Shown here: positions 22,127 through 29,848 of the stretch, in pieces
How positions within the stretch are numbered: the stretch's first letter is position 1
Layout: every line of letters begins with the position of its first letter
From: Bacillota bacterium
GTDB taxonomy: Bacteria; Bacillota; Clostridia; Lachnospirales; Bianqueaceae
Length of the DNA stretch: 37,675 bases
Direction of reading: 5' to 3'
Assembly: GCA_017620135.1 (NCBI GenBank)
Contig: JAFZQZ010000109.1
Span: 1 to 37,675, forward strand
Notes under the pieces: model-generated
Told to the model about the DNA's origin: nothing
What the model saw: only the letters and a program-made list of their open reading frames with translations
Database searches by the model: none
Translations under genes and position numbers: made by a program

Positions 22127-22798
22127 TTACCGAAAAGTCTTGAGGTATTCTTTGTGCTCATCGGAAACGCGGAAGCTCTCCACGGCCTTCTGAATCGCTT
22201 TTTTGTGCGTCCAGGGTTCAAGCTTGCGCTCTTCAATGTAGACGACGCTCGCGTCGTATTGTTTTGCCAGTGCGGTCGCGAAATACCACGCCACCATCAT
22301 CTTAATATAGTAATCTTCGCCCTTCACCGCCGCGACCCACGCGAGGTATTCCGGCTTGAAATCCTCTCCGAGGAATTCGTTCATCAGCATCCGGATCCCG
22401 AACCGGGCGGTATACACATGTTCCGAACTGATCCACTTTTTGATCAGCGGGAGGAGCTTTTCATGGTTCTTCGTGAAAACCTTCGGACTCGACTGGTCGC
22501 ATACCGGCCAGCAGTCCACATACGGCAGGAAGGTCTCCACCGCTTCTACGCACTCGTCGAAGTCTTTGATCATCGCGATCAGGAAGAAATGGACCAGATT
22601 CTCCTCGTAGTATCGGTGCGGAAGCTGTGCCAGGAACTCCTCCGCCTCCTTCGTCCCTTTGATCTCCTTCGCGATCTTCCGCATATCCGGCGTTTTGACG
22701 CCCAGGATAGTTTCCTTCGGGATGTTCGGGATGAGCTTGCTTTGAAAATCCCTGTACTGTTCGTTGCCGCAGGCGGCAAGTCTCTCATAAACGCTCAC
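22127..22798 (-). CDS. AlkD-like DNA alkylation repair protein
   Basis: 223 residues from a GTG at 22798 (VSVYERLAAC), preceded by GGAGGTGGAAGC. The HEAT-repeat fold of AlkD glycosylases is indicated by the segment ILGVKTPDMRKIAKEI, the helical FLAQLPHRYYEENLVHFFLIAMI, YVDCWPVCDQSSPKVF (the W and D near the active site), WAVAxxKGEDYYIKMMVAWYFATAL and ALAKQYDASVVYIEERKLEPWTHKKAIQKAVES. Such enzymes excise bulky or positively charged alkylated bases from DNA. Between the tandem-GNAT gene (13 bp) and another GNAT (6 bp). Confidence 0.85.
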   Translation of the reverse strand: MSVYERLAACGNEQYRDFQSKLIPNIPKETILGVKTPDMRKIAKEIKGTKEAEEFLAQLPHRYYEENLVHFFLIAMIKDFDECVEAVETFLPYVDCWPVCDQSSPKVFTKNHEKLLPLIKKWISSEHVYTARFGIRMLMNEFLGEDFKPEYLAWVAAVKGEDYYIKMMVAWYFATALAKQYDASVVYIEERKLEPWTHKKAIQKAVESFRVSDEHKEYLKTFR

Positions 22799-22811
22799 GC
22801 TTCCACCTCCC

Positions 22812-23795
22812 TTATCTGAAGAAATACCCCAGGTTGATGCGCACTTCGCGCCTGGCGATATCGTTGTTGCTGTAGCAGCACGTATCGAAGCCGATGATCT
22901 CAAACCCCTCGTGCAGGTAGAATCCGATGGCTTTCGTGTTGCAGGACTGCGTTTCCAGCATGATCGCGCGGCGGCCCTGCGCGGCCCCGATCTCTTTTGC
23001 CTTGTCCATCAGGCGTTTGCCCACATGCCTGCCCCGGAGCCCTTCCGACACCCACAGCTCCGAAACGATCAGCCGGTTGGACCACTCTTCCACACACACT
23101 TCAATGCAGGCCAGAAGCTCACCGTTTTCTGAGACGACACCGTAAGCCTCCGCCTTGTCCCGGTAGTCCTGGTACAAACGATCAGGAAAGTCATATTCCT
23201 CCGGCGTGTGGACGATCTCTTTCTCCGCCTTTTTCCGCTCGATGCGGATCGTACAACCGTCGTAACTAAGCGGGTCGATCGTGAAATCATAGTAATCATC
23301 GCTTCTTGTCACCAGCGGGACGATGGTGTCCTTCCACTGTTCCTTCGGCAGCGCGACGATCTCCGGTTCGGGATATACATAGTAGACCATATTCACCTCA
23401 TGGCAGTCCGGCTCATCCACTACATCCGTTTCGATAAAGCCGACCTTTTCGTACACATGTTTCGCGTGGTCGTTGCCGTAGATGTAAGTGGTCGTAAACT
23501 CGACGGCATCATAGTTGTTCTTCATGAATTCGATAAACTCTATCAGCGCCTGCGTCCCCTTGTGCTGGTTCTGATGGCGGATATCGATCGCGAATTCCCA
23601 CAGAAAATACTTCCGATCCTCGAAGCGGTGCACCAGGACAAAGCCGATCAGCTCGTCCGCCTGATAAATATCAAATGCCAGGACCGTATCCGGATTCTCC
23701 CGGATAATCTCTTTGATCGTGTCCTTAGTGGACAGCATGTCCTCCTGCTCCGGGGCAAGCGTGATCTTCATTTCTGTCGATCTGGTAAAAATCAT
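22812..23795 (-). CDS. Tandem-domain GNAT acetyltransferase
   Basis: 327 residues with two GNAT domains. Domain 1 (about 10-145): FLWEFAIDIRHQNQHKGTQALIEFI, with the loop QHKGTQ, and DHAKHVYEKVGF. Domain 2 (about 150-327): VSELWVSEGLRGRHVGKRLMDKAK, RAIMLETQSCNTKAIGFYLHEGFEIIGFDTCCYSN, close in style to streptothricin-type acetyltransferases (LETQ..N..A..FY). In the loop of domain 2 the conserved Gly is replaced by His. Start ATG at 23795 has an AGGAG 10 bp ahead. This gene opens the long minus-strand run; a weak promoter may lie around 23850-23880. Confidence 0.85.
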   Translation of the reverse strand: MIFTRSTEMKITLAPEQEDMLSTKDTIKEIIRENPDTVLAFDIYQADELIGFVLVHRFEDRKYFLWEFAIDIRHQNQHKGTQALIEFIEFMKNNYDAVEFTTTYIYGNDHAKHVYEKVGFIETDVVDEPDCHEVNMVYYVYPEPEIVALPKEQWKDTIVPLVTRSDDYYDFTIDPLSYDGCTIRIERKKAEKEIVHTPEEYDFPDRLYQDYRDKAEAYGVVSENGELLACIEVCVEEWSNRLIVSELWVSEGLRGRHVGKRLMDKAKEIGAAQGRRAIMLETQSCNTKAIGFYLHEGFEIIGFDTCCYSNNDIARREVRINLGYFFR

Positions 23796-23896
23796 CCTGA
23801 CGTGTCTCCTTCTAAAAACGGCTTACTTCAAACATCGATCCACCGTTATAAGAGTATATCACATCTGTATCCGGGAAGAAAGCTGATCTGTTTAAG

Positions 23897-23930
23897 AAAG
23901 TGCCGGTTCCTTCGTGAAACCGGCACTTTT
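23897..23930 (-). terminator. Terminator after the esterase gene
   Basis: AAAGTGCCGGTT (23897-23908) and AACCGGCACTTT (23918-23929) pair perfectly over 12 bp with a 9-nt loop, right at the end of the leftward esterase gene. On the plus strand it ends in a T-run, on the minus strand in CTTTCTTAAAC; it looks bidirectional. Confidence 0.85.
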
Positions 23931-24716
23931 TTATTGATCTATGGATCTCTGATTCTGCCAGAAGTCCACCGCATGATGGATCCACCCGTCCGCGGCTGTT
24001 CCGAGCCCTGTCCCGATGCCGTGATCTACACCGGGGAACACTTCGCACTGATACGAAACTCCGGCTTTATCCAGTGCGGAGGCCATGCGTTTCGTGTTTT
24101 CCGGCGAAACGGTTTTATCTGCGTCGCCGCACCAGATATAGGTCGGTGGATAATTTGGTGTTACCTGGAGATCGACACTTGCGGCGATCTCCTGTGGCTC
24201 GGTCGCGGTTTTGCCAAGAAGAGCGTCATGGGAATCCATATGTGTCAACTCTTTTTCCATGGAGATCACGGGATAGGAAAGAACCAGTGCTCCAGGCTTG
24301 GGGAGGTCGTATTTCGGATATCCCATGCTGTCAGTTCCAAAGGAACCAACCAAATGCCCTCCGGCCGAAGCGCCCCATATGGAATAGTTTTTCGTATCCA
24401 GGTCATATTCTTCTGCACGGGCAAAAATCTCCTTCACCGCGCGGGCCAGATCGTCCTGTGGAGCGGGAAATCTGGCTGCTTTCTTCACATGATAGTACAG
24501 GATGAAAGCGGAATATCCCAGGGAATTAAGCCTCTTCGCTATGGGAACCCCTTCCATACAGCTGCAGACCAGATTATACCCGCCTCCGGGAACAAGAATC
24601 GCAAAGGGATGCGTTTTCCCGTCGCGCAGGACATATTTGTCCACGAGCTTATAATCATTTTTCGTAAGAAGCAGATCCCTGATCACTTCTTTTAATTCGA
24701 CATCACTTTTCTTCAT
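23931..24716 (-). CDS. Alpha/beta-hydrolase esterase (acetyl-esterase type)
   Basis: 261 residues, last gene of the leftward glycan operon. The oxyanion segment is LVPGGGYN, the nucleophile elbow GASAGG places Ser117, and the other triad members are probably Asp200 (CGDADKTV) and His232 (GVDHGIG). No signal peptide, so it acts on internalised, probably acetylated oligosaccharides, as in acetylxylan-esterase-like and BD-FAE-type hydrolases. It lies 27 bp after the GH106-like gene and is closed by a terminator. The exact ester substrate is unknown. Confidence 0.85.
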   Translation of the reverse strand: MKKSDVELKEVIRDLLLTKNDYKLVDKYVLRDGKTHPFAILVPGGGYNLVCSCMEGVPIAKRLNSLGYSAFILYYHVKKAARFPAPQDDLARAVKEIFARAEEYDLDTKNYSIWGASAGGHLVGSFGTDSMGYPKYDLPKPGALVLSYPVISMEKELTHMDSHDALLGKTATEPQEIAASVDLQVTPNYPPTYIWCGDADKTVSPENTKRMASALDKAGVSYQCEVFPGVDHGIGTGLGTAADGWIHHAVDFWQNQRSIDQ

Positions 24717-24743
24717 GTTCTCATCTCCCCACTGTATTACAAA

Positions 24744-27287
24744 TCAGGTATATAAAATCACAGCACCGGTTATTCCTGTCGGTGCGGAATCTTTTTTCGC
24801 CCCGCGTTCCCGCTCCAGCGTAGTGGCAACTTCGATCACCAGCCTGTTTTCTCCATCCACAGTCAAATCGCGAAGATCATACCTGAACGGAGCCACGACC
24901 TGGATCCCGGCACTTGTCCCATTCACGAACACCTCAACGCCCTCATAAGCTTCGGTGATCTCTAACGTCTGCGCTCTACCGGAAAACTGTGTCTCATAAC
25001 GAATGATTCCGGAGAATTTCCTGTCCGTCAGGGAATAACTCTCAAGGCAAGAGATTTCTTTATGTGCGGAAAACCGCGGATAGTCGATCGCCCGGCAGAC
25101 GCTTTGGGTAAAATGGGTCAGACAAATATGCTGGTTTAAGACCGGCGGCATATAGTGCTTTTCAGGAAGAGCGCCTCTTACGAGGAATATACTCTCGGAA
25201 GGAGCAAGGGTCACCGTCTCTTTGTCCCATGCTTCACACCGGTTATGCCACGCATCGTAAAGATAATACTCCCCTTTCGTCGGGAGCCGCAGCGTTCCGA
25301 CGTAGGCATTTCGGCCTTCGTTGACCAGATAGAAAAACTCCTGCTTCCCGACATAGTGCATGGCACGGACACGGTCGCTGCCTGGATCAAGCTGCACGGT
25401 GCGGAAACGCTCCACTTCGGGAAGCAGTTCGCTCAGGGGAACGACCTTTGCCGCTTTCACGCCGTCAGGCAGCGGCTCTCCGCTGCAAAGACCGTCCGGC
25501 ATCTTATCAAGGAAGATCACCTCGACGCCGCAGGCGAGCAGCTCGATAACTGCCTGCGCGGTTTCTTTCGTAATAAACTGCGAATACGGGATCACCAGCA
25601 GTTCATGCCGATGACCGTTCACGGTCAAAGAGTCATGTATCTCCGTTTTGTAGAAATCCCGCTCCGCGAATACATCGGCAGGCACGAAGTGGAAGTCGAT
25701 CTGGTGGTCCTCAAGAATGCGGGCCGGCTTTTGCATCAGCATGGCCTTGCCGCACCACTCCGCTTCCCCATGATAGAGGATAGCGACGGGAGCCTCTGCC
25801 TGGCCGTCTGAAATCATAGTGGTGACACGATCCGCGTATCGCATCAGTTCTCCAAAGTGTCGGTATTGCGGATTGTTGCCCTGTGCATAGAAATGCGGAG
25901 GACAATCCCATTCCGGGTACTTGCTGCATGTAAAGGCGTGCGGAACAAAGTAATTGACTCCTCGAACCATGAAATGATCCAGCAGATATTTCTCCAGCTT
26001 AACGCCTTCTTTCCAGCCGTAGTTACCGAAGATCTCACACATGGTCCTTCCCTGCATGTTGGGATTCAGCGCGCCGAGAGAACTACCCATCTTGGCAAGC
26101 GCATAATGATAAAACTCTCCGTCACTCCTGATACCAAGGAGTCCTTTCTCCTCACGGTCTTCACAGCCTGGTTCCACCTGTCCGCCTATATCATCGATCC
26201 CAGCCATGCTCTGCCACTTGAGTCCGCGGAAGTAATGACCGAGGCTGGTTCCCGTGCGGGCATGCTGGTTGTTGTCCTCCACCACATGACCGATGTACTC
26301 CACGCCGTGCTCCCGGCACCATGCGCCGATCTGGTGGGAGAAGTCCTCCTCCACCAGGTGGGAAACACTGTCCATAAACGCATACCGGACTTTTGCCGTG
26401 AGGAACGGATCGCGGTCATTGCTCCACAGGAGCGGCAGCAAAGCGGCATATTCCTCGCCCAGCTTTTCTCGTAATGCTCTCTCCAGTTCACGGCTCCACG
26501 GCAGATCTTGTTCCGTACCGAGAGGGTTATACATTTTGAATAGGGAATTGTTGCCCAATTCCGGCTCGTCGGAGAAAAAGCCCGCGATCACAGTACCGAA
26601 TTTGTCTTTATAATGCTGATAGTGAGGTTCATAGACGGCGTCGATCTGGATTCGGCAGCTCTCGGCGTCCATCATATTGATGTAGCCCCTGTGCGTGCCA
26701 ATATTGCGAGAAAGGTAGCACAGCTGGATTTCCCATTCCCCGCTCGGGGCGTTCCAGCTTAACACTCCATTTTGAATACAAGAGGCAAGATCGATCGGCC
26801 CCTCCGGCCCATCTCGTCGGATCGCGGTCACGCTCAGTAGACGGTCATCCGAGAAATGATTGGCTTTTCCGAGATTCTTTCCATACAGATCCGTTACCAC
26901 ATAGATCGGCGTTTTCACCTTCGGCGGATGCGCTAACTTTTCGACGTTCAACCGGATCTTCCCGTTTTTCACCGGGAAGCTCTTGTGGAGCAAGCCCTGA
27001 CGGCGCAGCGCCAGGGGAGCCTGCTCCACCGCGCCATTGGCGTAGCCGGTGGGAAAATGTTTGTCGTCCAGGATCCAGACCTGCATCCCTCGTTTTTCCG
27101 CCTCGTCCAGAATAACATCCATGTCCTGCCACCACTGGTCCCTGCAAAAATTTTTGTGAGGTCGGGCCTCCACGCAGAACGCGCGGATATTGGCGCCGTA
27201 AATGGCACCGATCATCTTCCGATAGGTTGCTTCATCCTCTCCGTGGACCCACAGGAAAGGAAGAATGTGACTTTTCTTTTGACTCAT
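24744..27287 (-). CDS. GH106-like glycoside hydrolase (probable alpha-L-rhamnosidase)
   Basis: 847 residues from the ATG at 27287 (MSQKKSHILPF), preceded by GGAGGAAAAGCAG; the in-frame extension starts from a TTG and is less likely. The N-terminal TIM-barrel-like half contains FFSDEPELGN (acid residues Glu241, Glu243), VEYIGHVVEDNNQHARTGTSLGHYF and VNYFVPHAFTCSKYPEW; the C-terminal part ends in a beta-sandwich carbohydrate-binding segment (EAYEGVEVFVNGTSAG). The pattern is of GH106-type alpha-L-rhamnosidases and relatives. No signal peptide. Position directly after GH78 supports a rhamnoside role; the family call is by eye and less certain than GH78. Confidence 0.65.
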   Translation of the reverse strand: MSQKKSHILPFLWVHGEDEATYRKMIGAIYGANIRAFCVEARPHKNFCRDQWWQDMDVILDEAEKRGMQVWILDDKHFPTGYANGAVEQAPLALRRQGLLHKSFPVKNGKIRLNVEKLAHPPKVKTPIYVVTDLYGKNLGKANHFSDDRLLSVTAIRRDGPEGPIDLASCIQNGVLSWNAPSGEWEIQLCYLSRNIGTHRGYINMMDAESCRIQIDAVYEPHYQHYKDKFGTVIAGFFSDEPELGNNSLFKMYNPLGTEQDLPWSRELERALREKLGEEYAALLPLLWSNDRDPFLTAKVRYAFMDSVSHLVEEDFSHQIGAWCREHGVEYIGHVVEDNNQHARTGTSLGHYFRGLKWQSMAGIDDIGGQVEPGCEDREEKGLLGIRSDGEFYHYALAKMGSSLGALNPNMQGRTMCEIFGNYGWKEGVKLEKYLLDHFMVRGVNYFVPHAFTCSKYPEWDCPPHFYAQGNNPQYRHFGELMRYADRVTTMISDGQAEAPVAILYHGEAEWCGKAMLMQKPARILEDHQIDFHFVPADVFAERDFYKTEIHDSLTVNGHRHELLVIPYSQFITKETAQAVIELLACGVEVIFLDKMPDGLCSGEPLPDGVKAAKVVPLSELLPEVERFRTVQLDPGSDRVRAMHYVGKQEFFYLVNEGRNAYVGTLRLPTKGEYYLYDAWHNRCEAWDKETVTLAPSESIFLVRGALPEKHYMPPVLNQHICLTHFTQSVCRAIDYPRFSAHKEISCLESYSLTDRKFSGIIRYETQFSGRAQTLEITEAYEGVEVFVNGTSAGIQVVAPFRYDLRDLTVDGENRLVIEVATTLERERGAKKDSAPTGITGAVILYT

Positions 27288-27310
27288 CTGCTTTTCCTCC
27301 CAACATTTCT

Positions 27311-29848
27311 TCAAGAGACAAACTCATAGATTCCGGCGGACACCTCAAGTGGCTTACTCAGCGGAATACAAATCATTGCGGTCTGATTGGCCGGAATTTC
27401 AACCGTATAGTGGAAATGTCCGTCTTCGTATTTCCAGGTCGACCGGATTCTGCCCAGAGGCGAATCGTAGGTGGCTTCTGCATAGCCAAGCCGCTTATCC
27501 GGCTTCGGCGCAACACGGATCTTTCCGTCCTCGCAGCGAATCCCGCAGACGCTGTCAATGAGCCAGCCTACGATCGCTCCGTAGGAATAATGGTTAAAGG
27601 AGCCGTAAGGATCGCCGTTTTTGTCAAAGCACTCCCAGCTTTCCGGTATGGTCGTGCATCCTTTTTTTACAGCATACAGCCATCCGGGGCAGTCTTCCTG
27701 CAGCAGCAGATCGTATGCGGTTTTCTCCTGACCAAAATCGCTTAATACTCGGCACAATTCGTTCGTGCTCAAAAAGCCGGTATTCAAATGTCCGCCATTT
27801 TCTTCGACCAGGCGTGCCAGCTCCGAGACCGCGCTTGTCTTCTCTTCCTCGCTCAGAAGTCCCATAAAAACCGGTCGGACATAACGGCATTGACGCATCT
27901 TTTCCCGTATTTTTCCGTTTTTGACGAACATGGAACGATAGGCTTCTTTGGCCTTATCGGCATGTTCGAGGAAAAAAGCGGCGTCTTTTGCTTTTCCAAG
28001 ACGCTCGGCCATCTGAGAGGCGATGAAACATCCATAGTACAGATAAGCCGTCCCCACCTCGGGATCGCCTGAAAGAAGAAGCTTGATCATATATGGAATG
28101 ACAGATGTTCCGGGTTCGAGCCACTCGCCCCACATCCATCCCGTGTCGATCATATGCTGTCTGAGACGCCCAGGCAGCAAAACGCTGTTATGTAATCGTG
28201 TCTTTTTCGCCCGTTTGATCTCGTAGATCATCCACTTTTTTATTTTTTCATAATGATCCGCGACGATCGTCTCGTCTCCGTATCTTCGAAGCAAGTGGTA
28301 CGGAACGATCTCTATCGAATCGCTCCAGCCGATACCGCCGTCCGACATTGTTTTTGTCCGACTGGGACTTGGCGCGATCTGGGCAACACATCCGTCCTCA
28401 AACTGAGTGGCCGCCTGTTCGGCGATCCACTTAGCATAGACGGGATAGCAGTCCATGAGGTATGTAGCTGTAGAGACGAAAGCCTGGGCGTCACCGGAGT
28501 AGCCGGATTTTTCCCGCGTAGGACAATCCGTGGGCACGTCCACAAAATTCCCTTTCATACTCCACATCGCGTTTCTGAAAAGCTGATTGACCATTTCCAC
28601 GCCGCAGGTGAACGCGGCTGTTTCCCTCATATCTGAGTAGATGGCGACCGCGGTGAAATATTCCGGCTTGATCTCAAAATCTGCCTCCACCTTCACATAG
28701 CGGAAGCCCATATAGGTTTTCGTAGGGTGATAATCATTCAGGCCGTCCCTGCAGATATAGGTGACCTGTTGTTTAGTGGGAACCTTTGGGCTCTGGAAAT
28801 TCTGAATGGTAAAGTTTCCGTCTTTATCCAGTGTCTCGCCGTGTGTGAGGACCAGCCTTCGCCCTTGTTCGCCTTTGAATCTCATCCGGACATAGCCCAC
28901 CAGATTCTGCCCGAAATCGAGAAGCGTTTCTCCCGCGGGAGTGGTAATGATCGTTGCCGGAAAGGTCTCCTTCGGGACGACGGGCACCGTATCCGTGCAA
29001 ATCAGGTTATCAAAGCCATAGTTTTCCACTTTGACCGAGTGAAAGCCTGAGAGTGGTTCCTTTGTGGCGTCATATTCCTCGCCGTCCATCAGGTCATTCA
29101 GGCCGAGCGGACCGTTCTGACTGGCCTCCCACGAGGCGTCCGTGACCAGGACCGGCATTTGATCGATTTCAAGCTGGGCAAGAAATGCCACGTCTGTTCC
29201 ATACACGTTTTTCGCGTGGGCGTCGGCCATTGAACCGCGATACCACCCGTCGCCCAGTGTGACGATGATCTCGTTTTTCCCCTCCTGAAGAAAAGAAGAA
29301 ACGTTGACGGTCTCCACCATCAGGCGTTTGCTATACTGATTCGTTCCCGGCATCAGTTGATGATCCGTGATTTCCTGCCCGTTGAGATAAACGGTGCAGA
29401 TACCGTGAGCGGTAAAATAGAGAAACGCCGCCTTTCCCGCAAGGCTTTTTTCTATTTGGAAGAACTTTCGAAGATAACTGCCCCGCTTTTGCGCTTTCGG
29501 ATCCGTGTCAGGCTCCGGGTTGATCCAGCATGCTTTCCAAGCCGTTTTTTCGATCCCGGTCACAATTTTCGCGCGGCACTCTTCGCTTGGCTCATCGTTT
29601 TCATCCCAAACCATCACGGAAGCGTGGACAGTCGCTCTGAATGCAATAGGCGCAGAAAGCGTATAAAACATCTGATCGCCGCAGATTTTACCGCTGTCTT
29701 CCAGGATCGTACCGTTCTGATCAACGACTGTGACCCGGAACGCGGTCTGTTTCACACCGCCCTCAACGTTCCATGTCAGGCGGACTTTGCTCCCATCAAT
29801 ACCGATAGGATCCGTCAGATGGTTGATCTGTAAGTTGTATACTCTCAT
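27311..29848 (-). CDS. GH78 alpha-L-rhamnosidase
   Basis: 845 residues, cytosolic. It releases terminal alpha-L-rhamnose. The catalytic segment is DVPTDCPTREKSGYSGDAQ: Asp441, Glu446 and Asp453 occupy the spacing D-x4-E-x6-D known for the family. The N-terminal domains (about 1-400) include the beta-sandwich with GYLNGQEI-like CTVYLNGQEI and GDGWYRG; the C-terminal part has TTIPESWECFD and SFNHYSYGAIVGWL, typical of GH78. Its ATG overlaps the GH3 stop (29845-29848, ATGA), so the two are translated together. Confidence 0.93.
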   Translation of the reverse strand: MRVYNLQINHLTDPIGIDGSKVRLTWNVEGGVKQTAFRVTVVDQNGTILEDSGKICGDQMFYTLSAPIAFRATVHASVMVWDENDEPSEECRAKIVTGIEKTAWKACWINPEPDTDPKAQKRGSYLRKFFQIEKSLAGKAAFLYFTAHGICTVYLNGQEITDHQLMPGTNQYSKRLMVETVNVSSFLQEGKNEIIVTLGDGWYRGSMADAHAKNVYGTDVAFLAQLEIDQMPVLVTDASWEASQNGPLGLNDLMDGEEYDATKEPLSGFHSVKVENYGFDNLICTDTVPVVPKETFPATIITTPAGETLLDFGQNLVGYVRMRFKGEQGRRLVLTHGETLDKDGNFTIQNFQSPKVPTKQQVTYICRDGLNDYHPTKTYMGFRYVKVEADFEIKPEYFTAVAIYSDMRETAAFTCGVEMVNQLFRNAMWSMKGNFVDVPTDCPTREKSGYSGDAQAFVSTATYLMDCYPVYAKWIAEQAATQFEDGCVAQIAPSPSRTKTMSDGGIGWSDSIEIVPYHLLRRYGDETIVADHYEKIKKWMIYEIKRAKKTRLHNSVLLPGRLRQHMIDTGWMWGEWLEPGTSVIPYMIKLLLSGDPEVGTAYLYYGCFIASQMAERLGKAKDAAFFLEHADKAKEAYRSMFVKNGKIREKMRQCRYVRPVFMGLLSEEEKTSAVSELARLVEENGGHLNTGFLSTNELCRVLSDFGQEKTAYDLLLQEDCPGWLYAVKKGCTTIPESWECFDKNGDPYGSFNHYSYGAIVGWLIDSVCGIRCEDGKIRVAPKPDKRLGYAEATYDSPLGRIRSTWKYEDGHFHYTVEIPANQTAMICIPLSKPLEVSAGIYEFVS

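Noticed and set aside
1121..23795. Integron cassette array
   Set aside because: GNAT-, CAT- and APH-like genes in one direction are suggestive, but gene starts overlap (ATGA), no regular attC-like sites separate the genes and no integrase is seen.
23208..24695. 495-codon open frame on the plus strand
   Set aside because: Antisense to the tandem GNAT and the esterase genes and spans their terminator; composition is that of a shadow frame.
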